The position numbers and the translations under genes are program-made. Below the pieces are notes generated by a model. The model ran no database searches and was not told the DNA's origin. It was given only the letters and a program-made list of their open reading frames with translations. Shown piece by piece: positions 24,379 to 33,209 of a stretch of DNA of 64,000 bases. The stretch is from Luteibacter jiangsuensis (GTDB lineage Bacteria; Pseudomonadota; Gammaproteobacteria; Xanthomonadales; Rhodanobacteraceae). Each line of letters starts with the position of its first letter. Positions within the stretch are counted from its first letter, which is position 1. The DNA lies in the NCBI RefSeq assembly GCF_030812295.1, contig NZ_JAUSSK010000001.1, forward strand, positions 558,001-622,000. Direction: 5' to 3'.

Positions 24379-24732
24379 ATGAAAACCGCCGACACCATCA
24401 AGGTCCTTTCCGCACTTGCCCAGGAATCGCGATTGGCGATTTTCCGCTTGCTCGTGGAACAGGGTCCGGAAGGCCTGCCGGTGGGCATGATCGGCGAACG
24501 GCTGGGCCTGCCCAATGCCACGCTGTCGTTTCACCTGAAGGAACTGCTGCACGCCGGGCTCGTCACCAGCCGCCAAAGCGGCCGTTTCATCTATTACGCG
24601 CCGGTGATATCCGCGATCGACGAACTGGTCGATTACCTGACCGAGAATTGCTGCGTGGGCAGTGGCGGCACGTGTGCCCCCGCGCCGGCCGCCAAGCGAC
24701 CAGCCGCCGTCAAACGAGGCACGAAAGCCTAG
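24379..24732 (+). CDS. arsR: arsenite-responsive ArsR repressor
   Basis: About 117 residues from Met24379; an upstream in-frame GTG at 24343 overlapping the arsB stop is possible. The winged helix shows LSALAQESRLAIFRLLV and the recognition helix LPNATLSFHLKELLHAGLV. The metal-site cysteines are C-terminal, Cys91-Cys92 and Cys99 (NCCVGSGGTC). That is the layout of the Acidithiobacillus-type ArsR rather than the CxC of the E. coli type. It should repress arsB/arsH until arsenite binds. Its TAG stop shares the palindrome CTAG with the stop of the convergent exporter gene. Confidence 0.9.
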   Translation: MKTADTIKVLSALAQESRLAIFRLLVEQGPEGLPVGMIGERLGLPNATLSFHLKELLHAGLVTSRQSGRFIYYAPVISAIDELVDYLTENCCVGSGGTCAPAPAAKRPAAVKRGTKA

Positions 24733-25934
24733 CCCTCGGCTGTCGCCGCCGCGACCGGCCTATGACGCAAGGTCACTCGCGCGAACGTGAACGAGATCAC
24801 GGCGCAGGCGGCGATGCCGGCGACCATGGGCAGCGACGTACCGTCGATGAAGCGTCCCAGCAGGGCGATCACCAACGCACCGGTGCCGAACTGCAGGGTT
24901 CCCATCAGTGCCGAGGCCGTGCCTGCGATGGCGCCATGTTCTTCCAGCGCGATGACCGCCGAGCTGGGAATGACCAGGCCGAGGAAGCCGTAGCCGACCA
25001 CCAGCATCGCCATCAGCACGGCAAGGTCGTCCACCCCCACCGCGGTGATGGCGGCCAGCAGGACCATCGTCGCGGCGTAACCGACCACGGCGGTCTTCAC
25101 CACCCGCTTCAGCCCGTAGCGACTGCCCAGGCGGCCGGTGAACTGCGAGGCACCGATGAACGACACGGCGTTCACCGAGAACGCCAGGCTGTACTGGGTC
25201 GGTGTCAGGCCATAGTGGTTGATCAACACGAAGGACGAGTTGGCGAGATACGCGAAGAAACTCGACACGCCGAACGAGCCGATGAAGACGACGCCGAGGA
25301 AATGGCGGTCACGCAGGAGCGTGGCATATCCCGCGAGCGCGGATCCGACCGTGCTGTTCAGGCGCAAGTGGGCCGGCCGCGTCTCCTTGAGCACCGTGGC
25401 GACCATGACCAGGCCGAGGACGGCCGCGCCGGTGACGACCCAGAACACGCCACGCCAGCTGGCCAACTCGATCACCAGGCTGCCGGTCAGAGGCGCCAGG
25501 ATCGGCGAGACGCTGAAGATGAGCATCAGCAACGACATCAACCGCGCGGCGTCGTTGCCGGTATGCATGTCGCGCACGATCGCCCGGGGAATGACCATGC
25601 CGGCACAGGCGCCCAGGCCCTGGATGAAGCGGCACACGATCAGCGTGTGGATGTCCGGAGCCAGCGCGCAACCGATGCTGCCGAGCGCGAAGATGCACAA
25701 GCCCACATAGATCGGCCGCTTGCGGCCGAACATGTCCGACAACGGTCCGTAGACGAGCTGGCCCACGCCCATGGACATGAAGAAGACCATCAGGCTGAGC
25801 TGCACGGTGCCGATGTCGGCATGCAGGCTCTTGCCGATCGACGGCAGCGCCGGAAGGTACATGTCGATCGCGAACGGCCCGATGGCCGACAAGAGGCCAA
25901 GGACGAGCGCCGCCTTGAAGAAACGGGAAGCCAT
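24729..25934 (-). CDS. Bcr/CflA family multidrug efflux MFS transporter
   Basis: 401 residues, 12 predicted helices. The family signatures are clear: PFAIDMYLPALPSIGKSLHA at the start, then GQLVYGPLSDMFGRKRPIYVG (MFS motif A), RFIQGLGACAGMVIPRAIVRD, and FSVSPILAPLTGSLV. It exports drugs or small metabolites by proton antiport. It is convergent with arsR (4-bp overlap at CTAG) and divergent from the MOSC-reductase gene, sharing a 140-bp promoter region with it. Confidence 0.9.
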   Translation of the reverse strand: MASRFFKAALVLGLLSAIGPFAIDMYLPALPSIGKSLHADIGTVQLSLMVFFMSMGVGQLVYGPLSDMFGRKRPIYVGLCIFALGSIGCALAPDIHTLIVCRFIQGLGACAGMVIPRAIVRDMHTGNDAARLMSLLMLIFSVSPILAPLTGSLVIELASWRGVFWVVTGAAVLGLVMVATVLKETRPAHLRLNSTVGSALAGYATLLRDRHFLGVVFIGSFGVSSFFAYLANSSFVLINHYGLTPTQYSLAFSVNAVSFIGASQFTGRLGSRYGLKRVVKTAVVGYAATMVLLAAITAVGVDDLAVLMAMLVVGYGFLGLVIPSSAVIALEEHGAIAGTASALMGTLQFGTGALVIALLGRFIDGTSLPMVAGIAACAVISFTFARVTLRHRPVAAATAEG

Positions 25935-26014
25935 GGCGAGGGCGAATTCCGGGGATGAATCCAGGAAGTGTACGCGGGAGCTAAACCGGACGCGAACTCA
26001 GTTCCAACCTGACT

Positions 26015-26034
26015 TGTTCCTATTCGACCGAACA
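26015..26034 (+). promoter_or_regulatory. inverted repeat TGTTC-N10-GAACA in divergent promoter
   Basis: Five-base perfect arms (26015-26019 and 26030-26034) lie 40 bp before the MOSC-reductase start, in the gap shared with the exporter gene. No regulator gene is adjacent. The arms are short, so chance is possible. Confidence 0.35.
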
Positions 26035-26074
26035 GGACTATGCTTCGGCGACCGGTGCATCCAGGAGACAGCCC

Positions 26075-27829
26075 ATGCCCGTGGTGGTTTCCGTCAACGT
26101 GGGATTGCCACAGGACATCGAGTGGCAAGGACGGACCGTGCGAACGGCCGTCTTCAAACAGCCGGTCAAGGGGCCGGTGATGGCGAGACGCCTGAACCTG
26201 GATGGCGATGGCCAGGGAGATCTCGCGGGCCACGGCGGCGAACACCGCGCGGTCATGGTCTACCAGATTCAGTCGTACCGATACTGGGAGACGTTTCTCG
26301 GGCGCAAGCTGAGTGACCACGGTCAGTTCGGCGAGAACCTCACCGTCGACGGACTCGCCGACGACGAGGTCTGGATCGGTGACAGGTACCGCATCGGCGG
26401 CGCGTTGCTCGAGGTGACCCAGCCAAGGGTCACTTGCTACCGCGTGGGAATCCGCCTCTCCGAACCACGAATGCCTTCGCTGCTCGTGGCGCATCGGCGT
26501 CCCGGGTTCTATTGCAGGGTGATCGAGGAAGGCCTGATAAACGAAGGCGATGCCATCATCCTGGAGACGCGTGGCGATGGCATGAGCGTGGCCGAGGTGG
26601 ATGCCCTGCTCTACCTGCCGGAACGCTCCGAGGAAAAACTTCGCCATGCCGTGGGCATGCGTGGCCTGAGCGAAGGTTGGCGCGGGTCGTTCGAGGCCTT
26701 GTTGAAGGCCGGACCCGAGCGCAACGGAAATGCCGGGCTTGCCGGCGCGCCCGAGGCGCCACCGGCCTGGGAAGGATTCCGCGACATGCGCGTCATTTCC
26801 GTGCACGAGGAAAGCCCTCACGTACGATCTTTCGTATTCGGTCCGATGGACGGCGCTCCCCTGCCCGTCCCGCGTGCCGGGCAGTTCCTGGTGCTGAAGA
26901 TCGATCGTCACGACGATGGCATGACCTTGCTCCGCAGCTACTCCATCTCCGATGCCTCGCATCCGGGCAGCTACCGCATCAGCGTGAAGCGTGCCGAGGG
27001 CATGGGGAGCGCTTACCTGCATGATCACGTCGGCGCGGGCTCCATCGTGTCGATCAGCGCGCCGCGCGGTACGTTCGTCCTGCCCGACGACGAACGCCCG
27101 CTGGTCCTGTGGGGTGTCGGCATCGGCGTGACGCCGCTGCTCGCGATGCTCCACGACATCGTCAGCCAGCGCAGCCGCTGCCCGCGAAAAATCTACTGGG
27201 TATATGGAACACGCGATGGCGGCGAACATCTGTTCGCGCAGGAAACACGCGAACTGCTCGGGCAACTCGATGACGTGACATCGCTGGTGGCCTTCAGCCA
27301 TCCGCGTCCGGGGGATCGCCTTGGCATGGACTTCGACGTGACCGGCCGCCTGCGTGTCGCGGACCTCGCATCGCTCGGTATCCCAGACGATGCCCGCTTC
27401 CTGCTTTGCGGCCCGCCATCCTTCATGCAGGAGGCACGCGATGGCCTGCATGCGCTGGGATACCCAGCCGGCTCGATACGCTCCGAACTCTTCGGGTCGA
27501 ACGAATCGATGACTCCCGGCGTGGTGAGCACGACCGTCGTTCCGCCACACCCACCGGCCGGCCACGCCGGCACCGGCCCATCGGTATCGTTCGTACGCAG
27601 TGGCCTGTCGGTGCGCTGGGACGACCGCTTCCAGAGCTTGCTGGAACTCGCCGAGGCAAGCGACGTGCCCGTGCGCTGGTCGTGCCGTTCCGGTGTTTGC
27701 CACAGCTGCGAAAGCGGCCTGATCGGCGGGCGGACCCGCTACTCCCCGGATCCCCTCCAGCCCCCCGCCGACGGCGCGGTACTGATCTGTTGCGCCACGC
27801 CGTTGACGGACCTCGAATTGGATCTGTGA
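26075..27829 (+). CDS. MOSC domain / ferredoxin-NADP reductase / 2Fe-2S ferredoxin fusion protein
   Basis: 584 residues in three modules. An N-terminal YiiM-like MOSC domain (about residues 1-225) has the GHGGEHRAVMVYQ and QPRVTCYRVGIR motifs, the Cys being the likely metal-cofactor ligand. A ferredoxin-reductase module (about 235-480) has RSYSIS for flavin and GIGVTPLLAML plus LLCGPPSFM for pyridine nucleotide. A C-terminal plant-type ferredoxin has CRSGVCHSC...C ligands. It is probably a soluble reductase in which NAD(P)H electrons pass through flavin and 2Fe-2S to the MOSC cofactor; substrates are perhaps N-hydroxylated compounds. The substrate call is inference from MOSC families. Confidence 0.87.
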   Translation: MPVVVSVNVGLPQDIEWQGRTVRTAVFKQPVKGPVMARRLNLDGDGQGDLAGHGGEHRAVMVYQIQSYRYWETFLGRKLSDHGQFGENLTVDGLADDEVWIGDRYRIGGALLEVTQPRVTCYRVGIRLSEPRMPSLLVAHRRPGFYCRVIEEGLINEGDAIILETRGDGMSVAEVDALLYLPERSEEKLRHAVGMRGLSEGWRGSFEALLKAGPERNGNAGLAGAPEAPPAWEGFRDMRVISVHEESPHVRSFVFGPMDGAPLPVPRAGQFLVLKIDRHDDGMTLLRSYSISDASHPGSYRISVKRAEGMGSAYLHDHVGAGSIVSISAPRGTFVLPDDERPLVLWGVGIGVTPLLAMLHDIVSQRSRCPRKIYWVYGTRDGGEHLFAQETRELLGQLDDVTSLVAFSHPRPGDRLGMDFDVTGRLRVADLASLGIPDDARFLLCGPPSFMQEARDGLHALGYPAGSIRSELFGSNESMTPGVVSTTVVPPHPPAGHAGTGPSVSFVRSGLSVRWDDRFQSLLELAEASDVPVRWSCRSGVCHSCESGLIGGRTRYSPDPLQPPADGAVLICCATPLTDLELDL

Positions 27830-27833
27830 CGGA

Positions 27834-28778
27834 TCAGCGCATCCCGTCGTAGGCGATGCGGGTGAAAAAATCGGGGTCGATGACGAAGTGTCCGTACTTC
27901 GCATCCCAGGCCGCCGTCGGCTTGGCCGCGACGACTTCGTCACGTGACTTCCCGTCCTTCTTCAATGCCGCCACCTTGTCGCGGATACCGGCAAGCATGT
28001 CGCGAAAATCCTTTACGTCGGCCTTGTTGCCGACCGGGCCGTGGCCGGGTACGACGACGGTCTTGTCGCCGATCGTCGGAAGGATGCGGTCGAGGACGCG
28101 CACCATCCCGTCGATGCCTCCGCCGTTCTCGTTATCGATGAAGGGATAGACACCGTTCCAGAACAAGTCGCCCAGGAAGACGACGTCGGCCGGCTGGATC
28201 GTCACGTAGAGGTCGGTGTCGGTATGCGACGGAACGACCTTGATCGCGGTGATGGTCTGGCCATCGACGGTCCAGTGCTTGCTCGACGCCACCACCGTAC
28301 CCGGCACGGCGGCTTTCGGCAGCGGCTTGAAAGTGAAATCCCAGTCGTCCACGCGCGTGGTCTGCGATACCCGCTTGATCGTTCCCGACGTGGCGGCCAC
28401 TTGCACGCCCTTGCCCGCGAGCCAGGTATTCCCATCCGTGTGATCCCAGTGGTAGTGCGTGTTCACCAGGTAGCGGACCGGCTGCGACCCCAGGGCATTC
28501 AGTGCCGCCTCCACCCGCGGACGCGACACGGCGATACCGGCGTCGATCATGAACTTGCCGTCGCGCCCCGTCACGACACCGATGTTCCCCCCCGATCCCA
28601 TAAGCACGCTGATGCCATCACGCACGGAAACCGTTTCGATCGGAGCCTTCGCGGCCTCTTCATTGATCTTGATGACCGGACTGACCCGGTCCTCTCCCCA
28701 GGCGGATACCGAAAGCACGGCTAACGACGTTCCAAACATGGCACAGCGCGCGAGGCGCACACGGTTGCGATGACCCAT
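27834..28778 (-). CDS. secreted MBL-fold metallo-hydrolase
   Basis: About 314 residues with a signal peptide (LARCAMFGTSLAVLSVSAWG-ED). The metallo-beta-lactamase motif is NTHYHWDHTDGN, and further His/Asp ligands follow (VVPSHTDTD, VFLGDLFWNGV, VVPGHGPVG). It is a periplasmic zinc hydrolase of unknown substrate. GGGAG lies 7 bases before the ATG at 28778, which is preferred to 28784. It is the last gene of the copper cluster, 80 bases after the cytochrome, so a link to metal stress is plausible but unproved. Its stop is 4 bases from the convergent MOSC gene's stop. Confidence 0.85.
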   Translation of the reverse strand: MGHRNRVRLARCAMFGTSLAVLSVSAWGEDRVSPVIKINEEAAKAPIETVSVRDGISVLMGSGGNIGVVTGRDGKFMIDAGIAVSRPRVEAALNALGSQPVRYLVNTHYHWDHTDGNTWLAGKGVQVAATSGTIKRVSQTTRVDDWDFTFKPLPKAAVPGTVVASSKHWTVDGQTITAIKVVPSHTDTDLYVTIQPADVVFLGDLFWNGVYPFIDNENGGGIDGMVRVLDRILPTIGDKTVVVPGHGPVGNKADVKDFRDMLAGIRDKVAALKKDGKSRDEVVAAKPTAAWDAKYGHFVIDPDFFTRIAYDGMR

Positions 28779-28858
28779 GTCCATTCTCCCGTCAGGGCGC
28801 CCCGGATGGGCGCTCCCCATCCAACCGCTTTTCGGGCGCCGTTGCTTGTGGGAATGCG

Positions 28859-29404
28859 CTATTTGGCGTGATCCATGTCCATATCGTCATCGGGCGGCGC
28901 CGCGGCCACCATGGCCTTGTACGCCTCCGGCGACAGGCCGGGCAGCTTCTGCAGGAAGGCGACCATGCTCCAGATCGTCATGTCGTCGTGGCTGCCACCC
29001 CATGCCGGCATGGCGCTCATCTTGATGCCGTGCTTGATCGTCCAGAACGCCTGCGCCGGATCGATCCTGGCCTGCGTCAGGTTCGGTGGTTGCGGGTAGA
29101 GACCCGGGCGGATTTCCGAATCCTTCTGGCCTGGTGTCAGGTGGCATGCGGTGCACATGGCCGCGTACTGGCCGGCACCCTTGAGGACCAACTGCGGATC
29201 GGACAAGTCGGGCACCGTGATATCCGAGGCCCGCGCCCGGATCGAACGCTGTCGCAAGGTCTCCAGTGCGGCGTAGACCGGCCGGGAATGCGGTGCGTCG
29301 GCACCTATGTCGTAGGCCCCCGAATAGATGAAGGCTACGGTGCCGCAAGCCGCCACGACCGCCACGCCCAGCACGGTGGAAAGAACGAGAGTGATTGGCT
29401 TCAC
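28859..29404 (-). CDS. c-type cytochrome in the copper operon
   Basis: 181 residues with an N-terminal signal or membrane anchor (ITLVLSTVLGVAVVAACGTVAFI). One haem-binding motif CTACH lies at about residues 84-88, and MSAMPAWGG probably supplies the axial Met. The C-terminus DDDMDMDHAK is Met/His-rich, like the CopA Met repeats. It starts 9 bases after the copB stop. A role as electron acceptor or donor for the CopA oxidase is inferred from position. Confidence 0.86.
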   Translation of the reverse strand: MKPITLVLSTVLGVAVVAACGTVAFIYSGAYDIGADAPHSRPVYAALETLRQRSIRARASDITVPDLSDPQLVLKGAGQYAAMCTACHLTPGQKDSEIRPGLYPQPPNLTQARIDPAQAFWTIKHGIKMSAMPAWGGSHDDMTIWSMVAFLQKLPGLSPEAYKAMVAAAPPDDDMDMDHAK

Positions 29405-29413
29405 GAGGATGTC

Positions 29414-30220
29414 CTAGAACCATAGCCGGAGGCCGGCGACGACCTGGCGGTCGAAGACGGGTTGACGATCCGCGCGAACATAGTCGGCGGTACGACCGAA
29501 GCGATCGACGAAACGGATGCCGATATAGGGCGCGAATTCACGACGGAACTCGTAACGCAGGCGCAGGCTGAACGAGGCATCCGAGACGCCCCTGCCGACG
29601 CGGGCCAGCGGGTCGTTCTTGCCATAGGCATTGAGTTCCAGTTCCGGCTGCAGGATGAGCCGCTGGGTCAGGAAGAGATCGTATTCCGTTCGTACACGCG
29701 CCGCGGTGCGTCCGTGGGCGCTCGCATACGCGGTCGCTTCCACCTCGAACCAGTACGGCGCCAGACCCTGCACGCCGAACGCCGCCCAGGTGCGGTTCGG
29801 TCCCGGGCCGAAATCCTGGCGGCCGCCGAGCTGGGTGCTCCAGTACGGCGCTATCGCATGGTTCCAGAGCGCCTCGACGTCCGCTTCTTCCAGTTTGCCG
29901 CCACCGCGGTCGCCTTCCGTGCGGAACCACAGCTTGTCGTCGTCATTGCCGTACCAGCCTTCCGCCTCCCACGCCTGCCCATTGGCATCCCTGCCATGAA
30001 ACGCCTCGAGCTGGTCGATCAGGATCATGCGGTACGGACCGTTGTCGTTCATGTCCATGCCCTTCATCGCACCATGGCCGACGCCATCGGAATAGTCGGG
30101 GCTGCGCGCATCGGCGGGCGCATCGCCACCTTGCATCGGCCCCATCTTCATCTCCTGCGCCCCCGCGGCCGTGGCCATGCCCAGACCGAGGGCCGCGAAG
30201 AAAATCGTACGGGGCCTCAT
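29414..30220 (-). CDS. copB: copper resistance outer-membrane protein CopB
   Basis: 268 residues. A signal peptide (IFFAALGLGMATAAGA-QE) precedes a short Met/His-rich segment and the CopB core (MILIDQLEAF, AWEAEGWYGNDDDKLWFRTEGD). Barrel strands end in VVAGLRLWF with a terminal Phe. CopB sits in the outer membrane and helps bind or export excess copper. The Met-rich N-terminus is shorter than in many xanthomonad CopB proteins. Its start overlaps the copA stop (ATGA), so they are co-translated. Confidence 0.93.
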   Translation of the reverse strand: MRPRTIFFAALGLGMATAAGAQEMKMGPMQGGDAPADARSPDYSDGVGHGAMKGMDMNDNGPYRMILIDQLEAFHGRDANGQAWEAEGWYGNDDDKLWFRTEGDRGGGKLEEADVEALWNHAIAPYWSTQLGGRQDFGPGPNRTWAAFGVQGLAPYWFEVEATAYASAHGRTAARVRTEYDLFLTQRLILQPELELNAYGKNDPLARVGRGVSDASFSLRLRYEFRREFAPYIGIRFVDRFGRTADYVRADRQPVFDRQVVAGLRLWF

Positions 30221-32031
30221 GACACCACCACCTCGCGGAACATGCCCGCCTCCATGTGATAGAGCAGATGGCAGTGGTACGCCCAGCGTCCGGGGTTGTC
30301 CGCCGTCACGGCATAGGTGATCCGTTGCGCGGGCTGCACATTGATCGTGTGCTTGCGCACCTGGAATTCGCCTTCGGGGGTTTCCAGGTCGCTGAACATG
30401 CCATGCAGGTGTATCGGGTGGTTCATCATGGTGTCGTTGACAAGCACGATCCGCACGCGCTCGCCCTTGTTGAAGTGCACCGGCGCGGCATCCGAGAACT
30501 TCACGCCATCGAACGACCACATGAAGCGTTCCATGTTGCCGGTGAGGTGCAGTTCGATCTCCCGGCCAGGCTCGCGCGGGTCGGGATTGCCGCCGACCGT
30601 GTGCAGGTCAGCGTAGGTGAGCACGCGGCGGCCGTTGTCGCGCAAGCCGATGCCCGGATCGTCGAGGTTGGTGCGTGGCATGTCCACGTGCATGTCCACG
30701 CCCGGGCCGTACTCCGTGCGCGCGTGGCGTACTTTCGGCGCGTTCTCCTTCATGTGATCCATGCCTTCCATGGAGGCGTGGTCCATGCCGGCCATCGCGC
30801 CGTGATCCATGCCAGCCATGGAGCCATGGTTCATGCCCGACATGCCGTCGTGATCCATGTCCTTCATCGGCTTCGCGGAACCACCCATCGCACCCATCAT
30901 GTCACCCATACCCAGCCACTGGCGCGGGTCGAGCGGTGGTACCGCCGCCTCCAGCCCCGGCCGCGGCGACAGCGTGCCCCGCGTGTAACCGCTGCGGTCG
31001 ATCGACTGGGCGAAGATCGTGTACGCGATGTCTTCCCCGGGTTCCACCAACACGTCGTACGTCTCCGCGGTGGAAATGCGGAACTCGTCGATCGGCACCG
31101 GCAACACGTCCTGCCCGTCGGCGGAGATCACGGTCATCTTCAAGCCCGGAATGCGAACATCGAAGATCGTCGACGACGAGCCGTTGATGAAGCGCAGGCG
31201 GATCTTTTCGCCCGGCTTGAACTGGCCGGTCCAGTTGCCCGATGCCGGTACACCGTTCATGAGATAGGTATACGCCGCACCGGACACGTCGCTCAGGTCG
31301 GTCGGATTCATGCGCATGGTGTTCCACATCTTGCGCATCTCCAGCGCCTGACCCCAACCCTTTTCACGCACGTCGCGGAAGAACCGTGAGGCGGTGGGCC
31401 GCGCATAGTTGAAGTAGTCACTCTGTTGTTTCAGGCGCAGGAAGATGCGCTCCGGATCCATGTCGGTCCAGTCGCTGAGCATGACCACGTAGTCCCGGTC
31501 ACTTCGGTAACGGTCCGGTCCGGCCGGCTCGATCACCAGCGGACCGTACAAGCCCGTCTGCTCCTGGAAGCGGCTGTGCGAGTGATACCAGTAGGTACCG
31601 GCCTGGCGCACGTCGAACCGGTAGACGAAGGTTTCGCCCGGGCCGATGCCATCGAAGCTGATGCCCGGCACGCCGTCCTGGTCGAACGGCAGCACGATGC
31701 CGTGCCAGTGGATCGATGTCGGCGTGCGTAGCCGGTTGGCCACGCGCAACGTCACCGTGGTTCCCTCCTTCCAGCGAAGGATCGGACCCGGAATGCCGCC
31801 GTTGACGGTGACGGCGGTGCGCGGCGTGCCGGTGAAGTTCACCGGCGTCTCGGCGATGTCGAGGGAAAAATCGGTGCCGCCAAGCACGGTCGGATGACCG
31901 GGGTTGGTCAAGGCCCAGACGGGCGATGGACGCAACAAACCCATGCCGGCGGCGACGCCGCCAACGGCAAGGCCCGCCACGAAACGCCGTCGCGAGGCGT
32001 GCACGGGCTCGGAAGAACCGGGGAATGTCAT
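30217..32031 (-). CDS. copA: copper resistance multicopper oxidase CopA
   Basis: 604 residues. A twin-arginine signal begins ASRRRFVAGLAVGG. Three cupredoxin domains carry the copper ligands HWHG, YHSHSRFQ, HPIHLHG and HCHLLYHMEAGM. Between the second and third domains lies a Met/His-rich stretch (about residues 385-430) with repeats such as GMDHGAM. It oxidises and sequesters Cu(I) in the periplasm after folded export through Tat. GGAG lies 7 bases before the ATG at 32031. The gene follows copL and overlaps copB. Confidence 0.95.
   Translation of the reverse strand: MTFPGSSEPVHASRRRFVAGLAVGGVAAGMGLLRPSPVWALTNPGHPTVLGGTDFSLDIAETPVNFTGTPRTAVTVNGGIPGPILRWKEGTTVTLRVANRLRTPTSIHWHGIVLPFDQDGVPGISFDGIGPGETFVYRFDVRQAGTYWYHSHSRFQEQTGLYGPLVIEPAGPDRYRSDRDYVVMLSDWTDMDPERIFLRLKQQSDYFNYARPTASRFFRDVREKGWGQALEMRKMWNTMRMNPTDLSDVSGAAYTYLMNGVPASGNWTGQFKPGEKIRLRFINGSSSTIFDVRIPGLKMTVISADGQDVLPVPIDEFRISTAETYDVLVEPGEDIAYTIFAQSIDRSGYTRGTLSPRPGLEAAVPPLDPRQWLGMGDMMGAMGGSAKPMKDMDHDGMSGMNHGSMAGMDHGAMAGMDHASMEGMDHMKENAPKVRHARTEYGPGVDMHVDMPRTNLDDPGIGLRDNGRRVLTYADLHTVGGNPDPREPGREIELHLTGNMERFMWSFDGVKFSDAAPVHFNKGERVRIVLVNDTMMNHPIHLHGMFSDLETPEGEFQVRKHTINVQPAQRITYAVTADNPGRWAYHCHLLYHMEAGMFREVVVS
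30751..30870 (-). repeat. Met/His-rich repeat within copA
   Basis: The coding DNA contains about seven degenerate repeats encoding variants of GMDHxxMx, for example GMDHGAMA and GMDHASME. Such arrays bind several Cu(I) ions in CopA proteins. The repeat number is likely variable between strains. Confidence 0.75.
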
Positions 32032-32144
32032 ACAGATGCTCCACGAATACGATGCGCGGCCGTCGGCCACGTGGCGCGATCGGCGCATTCGTCATCGCAA
32101 GGAACGATGGAATGCCCGGCGCGGGTGAAAGCGTCGGCGGAGGA

Positions 32145-32528
32145 TCAGGCGGCGGGTGGACGCAGCGGTGGCCCGTACCCGGCCTGGGGCGCGGCGCGAA
32201 CACCGGCAGCGAAGATCGTGACGGTTGTGGCCGGTGTATCGCCGAGCGCGAGCGCGCTGGCAGGAAGCACGCTGGTGCAGGCAGGCGTGCAATGACACGC
32301 CTGCCCGGGGCCATGACAGCAGTTGCCATCGTGGTCGTTGCAACCGCCCGCGGCCGACGACGCCGTGTGCGTCGACGCATGCTGCACGTGCATGCGATGC
32401 ACGCCCGGTCCCGGCGCGGCGTGCACGTCGGCCGACCATGCCGGCGCGACGCTCACCATCGCCCACGCCAGCCAGGTGAACACCCAGAAGGCGCGCCGGC
32501 GGCGATAACGATGGAAGAAGGCATGCAT
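32145..32528 (-). CDS. copL: CopL-like His/Cys-rich copper leader protein
   Basis: 127 residues with a signal peptide (FWVFTWLAWAMVSVAPAWS-AD). The mature part is rich in His and Cys (VHRMHVQHASTHT, then CNDHDGNCCHGPGQACHCTPAC). The PPLRPPAA tail is like xanthomonad CopL proteins. In Xanthomonas copL lies directly upstream of copAB and is needed for copper-induced expression; the order here is the same. Identification rests on position and composition more than on strict homology. Other cysteine-rich secreted proteins could look similar. Confidence 0.7.
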   Translation of the reverse strand: MHAFFHRYRRRRAFWVFTWLAWAMVSVAPAWSADVHAAPGPGVHRMHVQHASTHTASSAAGGCNDHDGNCCHGPGQACHCTPACTSVLPASALALGDTPATTVTIFAAGVRAAPQAGYGPPLRPPAA

Positions 32529-32537
32529 ACCGACAGC

Positions 32538-33209
32538 TTATGCCCCTGAAGCGATACCCTCAACTCTGGAGCCGGGTCCAACGCGGTGCACTTCGACGGT
32601 CACGTGGACCAGTTCATCATGGATGGCCAGCGCGTGCCGGTAATAGTCGCCGTCGACATCGGCGGTCGTGGTGATTTCGAGAACCACGGCGAACTTGCCC
32701 TTGCCGACACGCCATACATGGATGTCGTCGATGACGGCCTCATGGCGATCCTCCGCGATCACCTGGCGGATTTCATCGACGACCGGCGTGTCCATCTCGG
32801 CGTCGAGCAAGACCCGGCCGCTATCGCGCAGGAGACTCCACGCCCACACGGTGACCAGGACCGCGCCCAGCAGGCCCATCACCGGGTCCATCCAGCGCGC
32901 GCCCCAGATCATGCCGGCGATCAGGGCGACGATGGCGAGGACGGACGTGGCCGCATCCGCCAGCACGTGCAAGTACGCCGAACGCAGGTTCAGGTCGTGG
33001 TGGGCATGCCCGTCATGCGCATGCCCGTGATGATGATCGTGGTCATGGTGGTGGTGATGGTGATCGTCGCGCAGCAACCAGGCGCAGACGAGGGGCCACC
33101 ACGCCACCGGGTGTTGCGGCGCACGATGGGCACGACCCACGACCACGGCCGCTGGCCGGTTCCCACCATGTGTCGCCAGGCAGCTATCGCCGGGAATCCG
33201 CTGATTCAT
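32538..33209 (-). pseudogene. N-terminally truncated CDF cation exporter (DmeF-like)
   Basis: A 223-residue frame whose last three quarters match DmeF-type Co/Ni exporters. The His-rich loop follows CAWLLRDD, then two transmembrane helices (YLHVLADAATSVLAIVALIAGM and MDPVMGLLGAVLVTVWAWSLL) and the cytoplasmic C-terminal domain (VDEIRQVIAE, DIHVWRVGKGKFAVVLEI). The first four helices normally found before the loop are missing. The first 45 residues are Arg/Pro/Gly-rich and do not resemble a CDF protein. With two of six helices it is unlikely to transport, so it is called a remnant. A functional short version cannot be excluded. It starts upstream of copL on the same strand. Confidence 0.6.

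Noticed and set aside
25790-27943. 717-codon minus-strand frame opposite the MOSC-reductase gene
   Set aside because: No recognisable motif; it overlaps three clear domains on the plus strand and runs into the exporter gene. A shadow of codon bias.
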